From an uncultured Bacteroidota bacterium (GTDB lineage Bacteria > Bacteroidota > Bacteroidia > Flavobacteriales > Flavobacteriaceae): a DNA stretch of 40,048 bases. The stretch covers positions 1 to 40,048 of the forward strand of contig CAILWV010000007.1 in NCBI GenBank assembly GCA_903838055.1, written 5' to 3'. Under the pieces are notes generated by a model that ran no database searches, was not told the origin of the DNA, and was given only the letters and a program-made list of their open reading frames with translations. The position numbers and the translations under genes were made by a program. Shown here piece by piece: positions 8,712 to 17,516 of this stretch. The stretch's first letter is position 1; the number at the start of each line of letters is the position of its first letter.

Positions 8712-9584
8712 ATGAAATTACAAGGAAAATTAATTATTATAGGTGGTGCTGTTGATAAAGGCAGTTTTACCGAAACTGACTTAGATAAGAATGCGGCTAA
8801 GAATTTGAATTTCTTTGAGGAAGGGATTTTAAAGAGAGTGATAAATGAGTCTAAGCATAAGGAATTATCGCGAATTGAAATCATTACCACTGCATCTAAA
8901 ATTCCATTAGAAATTGGTCCTGAATATGTAAAAGCATTAGGTTACTTAAATGCTCATAATACGGATGTAATAAATATTGAGCGGCGAGAGCAAGCATCGG
9001 ATCCAGAGATTTTAGATCGATTACGTTCTGCCGATGTTGTAATGTTTACTGGTGGAGATCAATTGAGATTGACTTCTATTCTTGGAGGAACCCCCTTTCA
9101 TGATATTCTATTGGATAAGTATAGAAATGAGAATTTTATTTATGCAGGGACTTCGGCAGGTGCTGCTGCAGCCTCTAATAATATGATATATCAAGGGAGT
9201 AGTAGCGAAGCTTTGTTGAAAGGCGAAGTGAAGATTACCTCCGGTCTTGGTTTGATTGACGATGTAATAATTGACACACATTTTGTGCAACGAGGCAGAA
9301 TTGGTCGTTTATTTCAGGCAGTTGTTGGAAATCCTAAGGTACTAGGAATTGGTCTTGGAGAAGATACCGGTTTATTGATTACTAACGGCCGTCAAATGGA
9401 AGCTATTGGATCTGGACTTGTTATCTTGGTGGATGGTCGTGAAATTAAAGATACTAATTTAACGCAAATTGAAATGGGACAACCTATTTCCATCAGCCAT
9501 TTGGTTACCCATGTGCTTAGTAAATACGACACCTTTGATTTGGATACTTTTAAAATGACGATAAAATCTTCGCAATACGTTTAG
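8712..9584 (+). CDS. cphB: Cyanophycinase (peptidase S51)
   Basis: 290 aa. It hydrolyses cyanophycin to beta-Asp-Arg dipeptides in the cytosol. The S51 features are visible: GGAVDKG at 11-17, FTGGDQLRL at 112-120, the nucleophile elbow AGTSAGAAA with Ser148, and IDTHFVQRGRIGRL at 188-200 with H190. There is no signal peptide, so this is the intracellular enzyme. It is divergent from cphA and followed by an isoaspartyl peptidase on the same strand. The start is fixed by the promoter, which ends 4 nt upstream. A repeat-rich spacer separates it from the next gene. Confidence 0.93.
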   Translation: MKLQGKLIIIGGAVDKGSFTETDLDKNAAKNLNFFEEGILKRVINESKHKELSRIEIITTASKIPLEIGPEYVKALGYLNAHNTDVINIERREQASDPEILDRLRSADVVMFTGGDQLRLTSILGGTPFHDILLDKYRNENFIYAGTSAGAAAASNNMIYQGSSSEALLKGEVKITSGLGLIDDVIIDTHFVQRGRIGRLFQAVVGNPKVLGIGLGEDTGLLITNGRQMEAIGSGLVILVDGREIKDTNLTQIEMGQPISISHLVTHVLSKYDTFDLDTFKMTIKSSQYV

Positions 9585-9585
9585 T

Positions 9586-9790
9586 TGGGTATTGGGTTCT
9601 GGGTGTTGGGTTTAAGGTATAAGGTATAAGGTATAAGGTATAAGGTATAAGGTATAAGGTATAAGGTCTTAGGATCAAGGTTGTAATACTACTATTAAAA
9701 CCCAACACCTAAAACCTAGAGCCCAGCACCTAGAACCCAGTACCTTATACCCAACACCCAACACCTAAAACCCAATACCTCATACCCATT
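9586..9790. repeat. Tandem 7-mer array inside a long imperfect inverted repeat
   Basis: Seven perfect copies of AAGGTAT plus one degenerate copy occupy 9614-9669. They are enclosed by GGGTATTGGGTTCTGGGTGT-type sequence (about 9586-9612) and its imperfect complement (about 9743-9787), in which about 22 of 24 bases match in the best block. The C-rich side repeats the variants CCCAACACC, CCCAGCACC, CCCAGTACC and CCCAATACC. The region fills the space between cphB and the isoaspartyl peptidase gene. Confidence 0.85.
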
Positions 9791-9797
9791 AAAAAAT

Positions 9798-10640
9798 ATG
9801 AAAATAATAATCCACGGTGGTTTTTTCTCAGAATCTTCAACTAATAATGAAACGAAAGTTGCCAAACAACATGCTCTGCTTCGAATTGTTAAGGATTCGT
9901 ATGCTTATTTGCAAACACATTCGGCAGTTGAAACTGTTGTTTATGCAGTTTCTTTATTGGAAGATGATGAATTATTTAATGCTGGAATTGGTTCTCAAAT
10001 TCAAAGCGATGGAAAAATACGAATGAGTGCTTCCTTAATGGATGGTTCTACAGAGAAGTTTAGTGGAGTGATTAATATTGAAGAAGTAAAAAATCCAATA
10101 CAAGTTGCATTAGAATTAATGAAAGTAGATGATAGAGTTCTTGGTGGAAGTGGCGCAACCAATTTTGCTAGAAAACACGGCTTTGAAAAATTCTCAACTG
10201 AAATTCCACAACGACGAGCAGAATATGAATCAAAATTAGCAGCTACAGGAATGGGTACTGTTGGGTGTGTAGCTTTGGATGCCGATGGCAAACTTGCTGT
10301 GGCAACTTCAACAGGAGGAAAGGGGTTTGAAATTCCAGGAAGAATATCCGATAGTGCTACTGTTGCTGGGAATTATGTAAATGCTTTTTGCGGGGTAAGT
10401 TTGACTGGCGTAGGTGAGGATATTGTGAGTAATGCAACTGCAGCTAAAATTGTAACACGGGTTACCGATGGGTTTACCTTGGAAAAAGCATTTGAAAAAA
10501 CATTTGCCGAATTAAAACCTTATGATGGTTTTGCTGGCGCCATCTCAATAGATAAAGAAGGTAACATATTTCACCAAGATTCGCACCCAAGTATGGTTTT
10601 CGCGAGTTTTGATGGAGAGAAGGAAGAAGTTTTTAATTAG
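9798..10640 (+). CDS. Isoaspartyl peptidase / L-asparaginase (Ntn hydrolase, T2)
   Basis: 280 aa, somewhat shorter than the usual 300-320. The self-cleaving Thr is T154 in MGTVGCVALD; TSTGG at 170-174 and GRISDSATVAGNY at 181-193 form the substrate pocket. The N-terminal IHGG and NAGIGSQ motifs of the plant-type asparaginase family are also present. The enzyme hydrolyses beta-aspartyl dipeptides. Beside cphA and cphB it is the expected last step, splitting beta-Asp-Arg into Asp and Arg. There is no signal peptide, so it is cytosolic. The gene lies 213 bp after cphB. An asparaginase role is an alternative. Confidence 0.88.
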   Translation: MKIIIHGGFFSESSTNNETKVAKQHALLRIVKDSYAYLQTHSAVETVVYAVSLLEDDELFNAGIGSQIQSDGKIRMSASLMDGSTEKFSGVINIEEVKNPIQVALELMKVDDRVLGGSGATNFARKHGFEKFSTEIPQRRAEYESKLAATGMGTVGCVALDADGKLAVATSTGGKGFEIPGRISDSATVAGNYVNAFCGVSLTGVGEDIVSNATAAKIVTRVTDGFTLEKAFEKTFAELKPYDGFAGAISIDKEGNIFHQDSHPSMVFASFDGEKEEVFN

Positions 10641-10672
10641 AACGGTTTCAGTATAAAATTTGCAGACACAAA

Positions 10673-10700
10673 AAAATCCCAATCGTTAGATTGGGATTTT
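10673..10700. terminator. Bidirectional terminator
   Basis: Perfect 12-bp arms (10673-10684 and 10689-10700) around a GTTA loop, flanked by A and T runs. It separates the isoaspartyl peptidase gene from rplT. Confidence 0.85.
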
Positions 10701-10740
10701 ATATATGTAAGTAAGTTAAACTGGTTGTACAAACGTTTTT

Positions 10741-11085
10741 TTATTTCACTTTATTCACAACAGCTTTAAAAGCTTCTGGGTGATTCATTGCTAAATCTGC
10801 AAGAACTTTACGGTTCAATTCGATACCGTTAGCTTTTACTTTACCCATGAATTGAGAGTAACTTAATCCTTCTAATCTAGCACCAGCGTTAATACGCATG
10901 ATCCATAGAGCACGGAAGTTTCTCTTGTTTTGTTTTCTATCGCGATAAGCGTAAACCATCGCTTTTTCAACTGCGTTTTTAGCAACAGTCCAAACGTTTT
11001 TACGACGACCAAAGAAACCTTTGGCTTGCTTCATTATCTTTTTTCTTCTTGCTCTTTTAGCAACTGAATTTACTGATCTTGGCAT
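10741..11085 (-). CDS. rplT: 50S ribosomal protein L20
   Basis: 114 aa, the standard length. It begins [20 protein letters not shown], with a very basic N-terminal tail and the L20 core ([36 protein letters not shown]). It binds 23S rRNA early in 50S assembly and in many bacteria represses its own operon. It is the last gene of thrS-infC-rpmI-rplT. A 181-bp spacer upstream contains a hairpin after rpmI and a GC-rich foldable segment close to the start, candidates for L20 feedback control. Confidence 0.97.
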   Translation of the reverse strand: MPRSVNSVAKRARRKKIMKQAKGFFGRRKNVWTVAKNAVEKAMVYAYRDRKQNKRNFRALWIMRINAGARLEGLSYSQFMGKVKANGIELNRKVLADLAMNHPEAFKAVVNKVK

Positions 11086-11102
11086 AATTTTCTTGTTTTT
11101 TT

Positions 11103-11146
11103 GTAGCAGGCGTCCCGAATTTAATCAAGGGAACTTAAGGCCATAC
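11103..11146 (-). promoter_or_regulatory. Possible structured leader of rplT
   Basis: On the minus strand an inner hairpin GUUCCC...GGGAC with a 12-nt loop is closed by GUA-GGC pairing with GCC-UAC across internal loops. It lies 18 nt before the rplT start and is richer in GC than its surroundings. It may be an r-protein autoregulatory site; this is inferred from fold and position only. Confidence 0.35.
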
Positions 11147-11202
11147 TCCAAGGTTATTTAAAATTGTTTTTAACCTAAAGAATTTCTTAGTCAAATGTTT
11201 AA

Positions 11203-11265
11203 AAGTCGAATGTCAAATGTCAAAAAAATGAAGTTAAGACATTACAACTTTAAGACTTTCGACTT
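11203..11265 (-). terminator. Nested hairpin between rpmI and rplT
   Basis: Outer arms 11203-11214 and 11254-11265 match at 11 of 12 bases; inner arms AATGTC (11216-11221) and GACATT (11238-11243) nest inside. It lies directly after the rpmI stop. It could attenuate or process the transcript; there is no strong T tail. Confidence 0.45.
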
Positions 11266-11266
11266 A

Positions 11267-11464
11267 TTAGATAATTCTTAATTGTTGTTTGATGCTTTTC
11301 ATATCTGTACTGTGAACCAATGCAGAATGTGTTAAAGCTAATTTACGCTTTTTAGATTTCTTGGTCAAAATGTGACTTTTGAAAGCGTGTTTTCTTTTAA
11401 TCTTTCCAGAACCAGTAACTTTGAATCGTTTCTTAGCACTAGATTTTGTTTTCATTTTAGGCAT
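11267..11464 (-). CDS. rpmI: 50S ribosomal protein L35
   Basis: 65 aa, the standard length and highly basic. It begins [20 protein letters not shown], with [13 protein letters not shown] and KKSKRKLAL-like segments typical of L35. It is a component of the large subunit, located between infC and rplT in the conserved order. The spacer to infC (11465-11567) contains a small hairpin with arms CTAATGT and ACATTAG around TATG (11527-11544). Confidence 0.97.
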   Translation of the reverse strand: MPKMKTKSSAKKRFKVTGSGKIKRKHAFKSHILTKKSKKRKLALTHSALVHSTDMKSIKQQLRII

Positions 11465-11567
11465 AATTTCCCTAATTTATTTAAATTCAACTTACTTACT
11501 TATCTATATTTCTTAAAGTCAAAAGTCTAATGTTATGACATTAGGAACTTACTACTTTAGGACGTAT

Positions 11568-12122
11568 TTATTTTTTTTTCTTCGGAGCAATATACATAAT
11601 CATTCTCTTTCCTTCAAGAACGGGTAATGCTTCTACTTTTCCGTGGTCTTCTAAATCTTGAGCTAAACGCAATAATAAAATCTGACCTTGTTCTTTATAG
11701 ATGATAGATCGTCCTTTAAAAAATACAAATGCTTTTAATTTAGAACCTTCTTTTAAAAATTTCTCAGCATTCTTTCTTTTAAAGTCGTAATCATGTTCAT
11801 CTGTCTGAGGACCAAAACGAATTTCTTTTACAACAATTTGTGTTGACTTAGCTTTTAGTTCCTTATCACGTTTCTTCTGCATGTAAACGAACTTTTTATA
11901 GTCCATTATCTTACATACTGGCGGTTCAGCATTGGGAGATATTTCTACCAAATCCAATTCAAATTGATCCGCAAGACGCATAGCATCCGCAGTTTTAAAA
12001 ATACCTGGTTCTACATTGTCTCCAACAAGACGTACTTCAGGCACACGAATAAAATTGTTTATTCGGTGTTCATCTTTTTTTTCTACTCGAGGTTGATAAC
12101 CTCTGTTGTTTCTAATTGCTAT
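11568..12122 (-). CDS. infC: Translation initiation factor IF-3, non-canonical start
   Basis: 184 aa if it starts at ATA (12120-12122). IF-3 binds 30S subunits and proofreads the initiator codon. Conserved IF-3 sequence extends upstream of the first standard start codon (GTG at 12042-12044, within [11 protein letters not shown]): the frame reads [20 protein letters not shown], normal for Bacteroidota IF-3. A stop codon lies at 12135-12137, and only AAT AAT AAA GCC ATA GCA ATT follow. No ATG, GTG or TTG is available, so ATA (or ATT four bases later) must start translation. This recalls E. coli infC, which starts at AUU and is autoregulated. The gene lies 16 nt after thrS. Confidence 0.9.
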   Translation of the reverse strand: MAIRNNRGYQPRVEKKDEHRINNFIRVPEVRLVGDNVEPGIFKTADAMRLADQFELDLVEISPNAEPPVCKIMDYKKFVYMQKKRDKELKAKSTQIVVKEIRFGPQTDEHDYDFKRKNAEKFLKEGSKLKAFVFFKGRSIIYKEQGQILLLRLAQDLEDHGKVEALPVLEGKRMIMYIAPKKKK

Positions 12123-12138
12123 GGCTTTATTATTTTAG

Positions 12139-14085
12139 TTAAACTTCAAATGTTTTTAAGGTTTTGGCAACTTCTTCATTGACAATTGCAACAAAATCTT
12201 CTATTTTGACTGTGATATTTCCTTTTCCTTCTTGTCCGTGACGTCTTACAGAAACGGTTCCGTTTTTCTCCTCATCCTCACCTACAATTAGCATAAACGG
12301 CATTTTTTGCACTTCGGCATCTCTAATTTTCTTCCCGATTGTTTCATTACGGTTGTCAATTAGGGCGCGAATTTCGTGATTTTCTAGGAGATTTAAAACT
12401 TTTTCGGCATATTTTTCATATTTCTCGCTCAAAGACAAGATAATAGCTTGTTCTGGCATTAGCCAAAGTGGGAAATTTCCTGCAGTATGTTCTAATAAAA
12501 TTGCTATAAAACGCTCCATAGAACCAAAAGGTGCTCTATGAATCATTACCGGTCTGTGTAATTTATCATCAGCTCCTTTATAATTCAATTCAAAACGCTC
12601 AGGCAAATTATAATCTACTTGGATTGTTCCAAGTTGCCATTGTCTGCCAAGTGCATCTTTTACCATAAAGTCTAATTTAGGACCGTAAAATGCAGCTTCA
12701 CCATATTCTACTACTGTATTTAAACCTTTATCGCGTGCAGCATTTATGATTGCATTTTCTGCTTTTTCCCAGTTTTCATCACTACCAATATACTTATCTC
12801 TATTTTCTTGGTCTCTTAATGAAATTTGAGCAGTGAAATTTTCAAATCCTAATGAACTAAATACATAAAGCACTAAGTCGATTACTTTTTTAAACTCACT
12901 ATCCAATTGATCAGGAGTACAAAATATATGCGCATCATCTTGTGTAAATCCTCTAACACGAGTTAAACCATGAAGTTCACCACTTTGTTCGTATCTATAA
13001 ACAGTTCCGAATTCAGCATAACGTTTAGGTAAATCTTTATATGACCATGGTTTTGTATTGTAGATTTCACAGTGGTGTGGGCAATTCATTGGTTTCAATA
13101 AAAATTCTTCTCCATCAGCTGGAGTAGTTATCGGCTGAAAACTATCTGCACCATATTTAGCATAATGACCAGAAGTTACGTACAATTCTTTTTGTCCAAT
13201 ATGCGGAGTAACCACTTGCTCATAACCTGCTTTTTTCTGAGCTTTTTTCAAAAATTGCTCTAATCTATCACGTAAAGCAGCTCCTTTAGGTAACCATAAT
13301 GGTAGACCTTGACCAACTTTTGTTGAAAAAGCAAATAAATCTAACTCTTTACCAAGTTTACGGTGGTCTCTGCGTTTCGCTTCTTCTAGTAATTCTAAAT
13401 ACTCGGTCAAATCTTTTTGCTTCGGAAAAGAAATTCCATAAACACGAGTTAACTGTTTGTTTTTTTCATCACCACGCCAATAAGCTCCCGCAACACTCAT
13501 TACTTTCATGGCTTTAATGATTCCGGTATTCGGAATATGTCCACCACGACATAAGTCAAAAAAGTTAGCATGATCACAAAAAGTAATCGTACCATCTTCA
13601 AGATTTGATATTAATTCTGTTTTATATTCATTATTTTTATATACCTCCAATGCTTCTGCTTTAGAAACTGGACGCATTTTGAATTCATGTTTATCTCTAG
13701 AAATTTCTAAAACTCGGTCTTCAATAGCTTTGAAATCTGCATCAGAAATTTTGTTGTCTCCAAAATCAACATCATAATAAAACCCATTTTCAATTGCAGG
13801 TCCAAGCGTTAATTTAATTCCATTAAATTTTTCTTCTAGTACTTGAGCCATTACGTGAGAGGTAGAATGCCAAAAAGCCTTTTTACCTTCTTTGTCATTC
13901 CAGGTATACAAAACCAAAGATCCATCCACGAATAATTCCGTTGAAGTTTCTATAGTTGTACCATTAAAAGCAGCTGAAATTACATTTCGAGCTAATCCTT
14001 CACTAATGCTTTTTGCAATATCCATTGGAGTTGAGCCATTCTCAAATTCCTTAACCGAACCATCCGGTAGAGTAATCTTTATCAT
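12139..14085 (-). CDS. thrS: Threonyl-tRNA synthetase
   Basis: 648 aa, full length. It charges tRNA-Thr. Domains in order: TGS (about 1-62), an editing domain with HSTSHVMA and the later CRGGH segment, a class II catalytic core with [10 protein letters not shown] (zinc ligand Cys), [22 protein letters not shown] and [13 protein letters not shown], and an anticodon-binding domain at the C terminus (about 545-640). It leads the operon with infC, rpmI and rplT. A promoter TTG-N20-TATATTTG sits just upstream. No T-box or tRNA-like leader is visible. Confidence 0.97.
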   Translation of the reverse strand: MIKITLPDGSVKEFENGSTPMDIAKSISEGLARNVISAAFNGTTIETSTELFVDGSLVLYTWNDKEGKKAFWHSTSHVMAQVLEEKFNGIKLTLGPAIENGFYYDVDFGDNKISDADFKAIEDRVLEISRDKHEFKMRPVSKAEALEVYKNNEYKTELISNLEDGTITFCDHANFFDLCRGGHIPNTGIIKAMKVMSVAGAYWRGDEKNKQLTRVYGISFPKQKDLTEYLELLEEAKRRDHRKLGKELDLFAFSTKVGQGLPLWLPKGAALRDRLEQFLKKAQKKAGYEQVVTPHIGQKELYVTSGHYAKYGADSFQPITTPADGEEFLLKPMNCPHHCEIYNTKPWSYKDLPKRYAEFGTVYRYEQSGELHGLTRVRGFTQDDAHIFCTPDQLDSEFKKVIDLVLYVFSSLGFENFTAQISLRDQENRDKYIGSDENWEKAENAIINAARDKGLNTVVEYGEAAFYGPKLDFMVKDALGRQWQLGTIQVDYNLPERFELNYKGADDKLHRPVMIHRAPFGSMERFIAILLEHTAGNFPLWLMPEQAIILSLSEKYEKYAEKVLNLLENHEIRALIDNRNETIGKKIRDAEVQKMPFMLIVGEDEEKNGTVSVRRHGQEGKGNITVKIEDFVAIVNEEVAKTLKTFEV

Positions 14086-14105
14086 TCCTTTAATTTTATG
14101 GACTG

Positions 14106-14136
14106 CAAATATAGTTGATTAACAAAACACTTACAA
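14106..14136 (-). promoter_or_regulatory. thrS operon promoter
   Basis: On the minus strand, TTG (14134-14136), a 20-bp spacer and TATATTTG (14106-14113), matching TTG/TAnnTTTG. The untranslated leader would be about 15 nt. Confidence 0.6.
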
Positions 14137-14341
14137 TATATATTGTTATAATATCATAAAGAATTTTCTGTATTTATTGATTGTTTATGTATCATCTGAT
14201 ATTGCTAATATATCTTTATTGTTCTTAATTATTTAAATTAACGATCTCTATGAATAGATAATAGTGAAATAATTATTCAAAAACTTCAAATTCTTCAAAA
14301 AATGGCATCATTATTTGCGAATAGGATTACAATATTATTTG

Positions 14342-14349
14342 TATTTTTG
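14342..14349 (+). promoter_or_regulatory. lpd -7 element
   Basis: TATTTTTG, 36 nt before the lpd start. The nearest upstream TTG (14315-14317) is 24 bp away, slightly long. Confidence 0.4.
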
Positions 14350-14385
14350 CACCACTATTTATTAAAACACAAAAACAATTAAGTT

Positions 14386-15789
14386 ATGAGTTCATTTGAC
14401 GTAGTCATCATAGGTTCTGGTCCTGGCGGATATGTTTCGGCAATTCGTTGTGCGCAATTAGGTTTCAAAACAGCAATTATCGAAAAATATTCTACACTTG
14501 GAGGTACTTGTCTTAATGTTGGATGTATTCCATCTAAAGCATTATTGGCCTCTTCCCATCATTATGAAGAACTTCAACATTTTGCTGATCACGGAATTGA
14601 AGTTTCGGGTGCTGTAAAAGTAAATTTAGAGAAAATGATTGCCCGCAAGCAAGCAGTGGTAGACCAGACTTCTGGTGGTGTGAAGTTTTTAATGGATAAA
14701 AATAAAGTAACCGTTATACAAGGGATGGGATCATTTGTAGATGCTACACATGTTGCAATCACCAAAGCAGACGGGACTATTGAAACCATCGAAGGTAAAA
14801 ACATAATAATAGCAACAGGTTCTAAACCATCTACGTTGCCATTTATAACTTTGGATAAAGAAAGAATTATCACTTCTACTGAAGCCTTAAAACTACCAGA
14901 AGTCCCTAAACATCTTGTTATTATTGGTGGTGGAGTAATAGGCATCGAACTTGGACAAGTTTATTTAAGATTAGGAGCTGAAGTTTCTGTAGTGGAATAT
15001 TTAGATAGAATTATCCCTGGAATGGATGCAGGTTTATCCAAAGAATTGACCAAAGTATTGAAGAAACAAGGTATGAAATTCTACACTTCCCACAAAGTAA
15101 AATCAGTGGATAGAAAAGGGAAAACAGTTACTGTACAAGCTGACAATGCTAAAGGAGAAACGGTGACATTAGAAGGTGATTATTGTTTAGTTGCAGTAGG
15201 TCGTCGTCCCTATACAGACGGTTTGAATGCAGATAAGGCAGGAGTGAAGTTAACCGAAAGAGGTATGGTTGAAGTAAATGATCATTTACAAACAAACATA
15301 TCTAATATTTATGCAATAGGAGATGTAGTTCGTGGTGCCATGTTAGCACACAAAGCAGAAGAAGAGGGAACTATGGTTGCTGAAATCTTAGCTGGACAAA
15401 AACCGCATATTGATTACAATTTAATTCCGGGAGTAGTTTATACTTGGCCAGAAGTTGCAGCAGTTGGTAAAACGGAAGAGCAACTAAAAGCAGATGGTGT
15501 AGCGTATAAAGTAGGAAGTTTTCCTTTCAAAGCACTCGGGAGAGCTCGTGCTGGTGGAGATTTAGATGGGTTTGTTAAAATTCTTGCAGATGCTACTACT
15601 GACGAGGTTCTTGGCGTTCATATGATTGGTGCTCGTTGCGCCGATTTAATTGCTGAAGCAGTTACTGCAATGGAATTTAGAGCCTCTGCCGAAGATATAT
15701 CTAGAATGTCGCATGCACATCCAACATTTGCTGAAGCTATTAAAGAAGCAGCATTAGCAGCAACAGATAATAGAGCTTTACACGTTTAA
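14386..15789 (+). CDS. lpdA: Dihydrolipoyl dehydrogenase
   Basis: 467 aa. This is the E3 flavoprotein of the 2-oxo acid dehydrogenase and glycine cleavage complexes; it reoxidises dihydrolipoamide with NAD+. Visible motifs: FAD-binding GSGPGG at 10-15, redox pair C42/C47 in GGTCLNVGCIPSK, NAD-binding GGGVIGIELG near 185, the second FAD motif AIGDVV near 310, and the interface catalytic pair H445/E450 in HAHPTFAEA. It is monocistronic, between the thrS promoter and a strong terminator; no E1 or E2 genes are nearby. Confidence 0.95.
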   Translation: MSSFDVVIIGSGPGGYVSAIRCAQLGFKTAIIEKYSTLGGTCLNVGCIPSKALLASSHHYEELQHFADHGIEVSGAVKVNLEKMIARKQAVVDQTSGGVKFLMDKNKVTVIQGMGSFVDATHVAITKADGTIETIEGKNIIIATGSKPSTLPFITLDKERIITSTEALKLPEVPKHLVIIGGGVIGIELGQVYLRLGAEVSVVEYLDRIIPGMDAGLSKELTKVLKKQGMKFYTSHKVKSVDRKGKTVTVQADNAKGETVTLEGDYCLVAVGRRPYTDGLNADKAGVKLTERGMVEVNDHLQTNISNIYAIGDVVRGAMLAHKAEEEGTMVAEILAGQKPHIDYNLIPGVVYTWPEVAAVGKTEEQLKADGVAYKVGSFPFKALGRARAGGDLDGFVKILADATTDEVLGVHMIGARCADLIAEAVTAMEFRASAEDISRMSHAHPTFAEAIKEAALAATDNRALHV

Positions 15790-15803
15790 TAGAACTTTAA
15801 AAT

Positions 15804-15856
15804 TATAAACAAACAGCCCCAAAAGATGTAACATCTTTTGGGGCTGTTTGTTTATA
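15804..15856. terminator. Very strong bidirectional terminator
   Basis: A perfect inverted repeat with 26-bp arms centred on 15830, including AACAGCCCC and GGGGCTGTT. It lies between convergent lpd and cdsA. Confidence 0.9.
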
Positions 15857-15913
15857 TTTCCCAAAAAACAACGTACTGCTTTTTGTTATTTGATTAAGTG
15901 AAACATCTTTTTT

Positions 15914-16804
15914 TTAAGCTAGATAATTCAATATTTGGTAGAATAAAAAAACAAATGGCGCTACAAAAATTACACTATCTAAACGATCTAATATTCCTCC
16001 GTGGCCTGGCATTATTTTTCCACTATCTTTTACTCCTGCAACACGCTTGAATTTAGATTCAATTAAATCTCCAAGAGTCCCAATTACGCCAACAATTACA
16101 GCAATAGTAGTCCATATTTGTATCGATTTTTCAAGATGGGTTGGGCTAGCTTTTATGTAATATTTAGAAATTAAAAATCCTGCTAAAACGGCAAAAATTA
16201 TTCCACCAACAAAGCCTTCTATAGTTTTTTTTGGAGAAATTCGCTCTAATAATTTATGTTTCCCAATTGATTTTCCTACAATATAAGCAAAGGTGTCGTT
16301 GGTCCAAATTAATATAAAAAGTCCAATTATAATTTTAGGATTATATTCTTTTACTCCAAAAGAAATTTTAGTAATGAATAAAAAAGGTAAAATAGCATAT
16401 CCTAATAAATATATTATTTTGGATGGTACTGAAATATTTTGAATCCTATCGCTAAATAGAAAATGAATACATTTAATAGATATTATCAGGTTTATTCCTA
16501 GTAATATTTGATAGAGTAAATTGTTGTCTAGAGTAATCGTGAAGTTTTTATTAAATACAGAAAACAATATGTCTTGAGTGAATTTTTTATAAAAACAAAC
16601 TAAAGTAATGCTTCCGTAAAAGAAGAAAGCAAAAAGCATTGGTGCAATTTTATTAAAATTAACCAATGCACAAAATTCGTATACAGCAATTAATAGGAAA
16701 ATCCCAAATAAAATAAAAAAACTCTCGTTAGAATAGAGAATCGAGGAAATAAGAAGCGAAATAAAAACTACTCCAGATATCGCTCGCTTTAAAGTTTCAT
16801 TCAT
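15914..16804 (-). CDS. cdsA: Phosphatidate cytidylyltransferase
   Basis: 296 aa with about 8 membrane helices. It makes CDP-diacylglycerol from phosphatidate and CTP. The C-terminal signature is present: GDLIESKFKRVAGVKDSG followed by MPGHGGILDRLDS. ISPKKTIEG-GG in the preceding loop is also typical. It starts one nucleotide after the stop of the upstream LUD gene, so the two are translationally coupled. Confidence 0.93.
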   Translation of the reverse strand: MNETLKRAISGVVFISLLISSILYSNESFFILFGIFLLIAVYEFCALVNFNKIAPMLFAFFFYGSITLVCFYKKFTQDILFSVFNKNFTITLDNNLLYQILLGINLIISIKCIHFLFSDRIQNISVPSKIIYLLGYAILPFLFITKISFGVKEYNPKIIIGLFILIWTNDTFAYIVGKSIGKHKLLERISPKKTIEGFVGGIIFAVLAGFLISKYYIKASPTHLEKSIQIWTTIAVIVGVIGTLGDLIESKFKRVAGVKDSGKIMPGHGGILDRLDSVIFVAPFVFLFYQILNYLA

Positions 16805-16805
16805 G

Positions 16806-17405
16806 TTACAAATCTTCTAGTAACAGTAAATAAAGATTTTTAGCAGAACTACCATAAGTTAAGAAGTCTTCTTCTTGTGCTTTTTCAAAGTATTTTATAG
16901 CTGTTATATTGGTAGGGTAATCTTTATCGTATTTCTTTTTTATAACTCTTAAGCCATCGCTTTTAGTTTCTAAAATTTGACTTGTAGTTGCTAATATTAC
17001 TATGTTGTCAGGAAGTTCGTTCGGTTTTTTTTGTTTAATTTGATTAGAAGAAAATAAAACCGATCCTTCATCTGCGATTAGATTTTCGCAACTTGCAAAA
17101 AAGAATTTCGGAGCTAGTGGACTAGCATATTCTAATTTATTATCATCTAAAAGGTTGAATAATTTTGTTTCGTAACAAAGTACTTCGCTCTCAAACCAAT
17201 CATTTTCTTCTAGTATGTTTTCAAATTGCTCTTTTACTTCATCAAGATTTTCGCAGTATATAAATTTACCTCCATTCTTTTTGAAATTAAAAGTAAATAA
17301 GTCATCTATGGCAAGGTCTGAAGGCTTTGGCGTATTGTATTCACTTAAATTTCCCTCTTCGGAATCTTCGTTACTTGTACCAAATATTTTTCTAAAAAGA
17401 CTCAT
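16806..17405 (-). CDS. LUD-domain (LutC-like) protein
   Basis: 199 aa. Residues about 50-195 fit the LUD domain, with YCENLDEVKEQFENILEENDW, the acidic ENLIADEGSVLF segment, PDNIVILATTSQI, and C-terminal SSAKNLYLLLLEDL. LutC in LutABC supports lactate oxidation, but no lutA or lutB is present here and this protein precedes cdsA, so a lactate role is doubtful. The N-terminal 35 residues are a polar extension. It has its own TATCTTTG element 40 nt upstream and is separated from ftsH by a terminator. The exact function is unknown. Confidence 0.7.
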   Translation of the reverse strand: MSLFRKIFGTSNEDSEEGNLSEYNTPKPSDLAIDDLFTFNFKKNGGKFIYCENLDEVKEQFENILEENDWFESEVLCYETKLFNLLDDNKLEYASPLAPKFFFASCENLIADEGSVLFSSNQIKQKKPNELPDNIVILATTSQILETKSDGLRVIKKKYDKDYPTNITAIKYFEKAQEEDFLTYGSSAKNLYLLLLEDL

Positions 17406-17445
17406 AATGTTATATAAAATTCTATATTAATCACTTGAAAACTTT

Positions 17446-17453
17446 CAAAGATA
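17446..17453 (-). promoter_or_regulatory. -7 element of LUD-cdsA unit
   Basis: The minus strand reads TATCTTTG, a full TAnnTTTG match, 40 nt before the start. The -33 position is not clear because it overlaps the ftsH terminator. Confidence 0.45.
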
Positions 17454-17454
17454 A

Positions 17455-17495
17455 AAAAATCTTAATTCAAAAGCATTTTTTGAATTAAGATTTTT
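17455..17495 (-). terminator. rsfS-ftsH terminator
   Basis: Perfect 18-bp arms (17455-17472 and 17478-17495) around a 5-nt loop, with a T run on the minus strand. It lies just after the ftsH stop. Confidence 0.8.
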
Positions 17496-17516
17496 AAAAT
17501 TTTTATATTTTTTTAT

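Noticed and set aside
9614..9669. Tandem array that might be read as a CRISPR
   Set aside because: The units are 7 bp with no spacers, and no cas genes are present.
14086..14385. T-box or other riboswitch before thrS
   Set aside because: The promoter leaves only about 15 nt of leader, and no conserved T-box or known riboswitch motif is visible.
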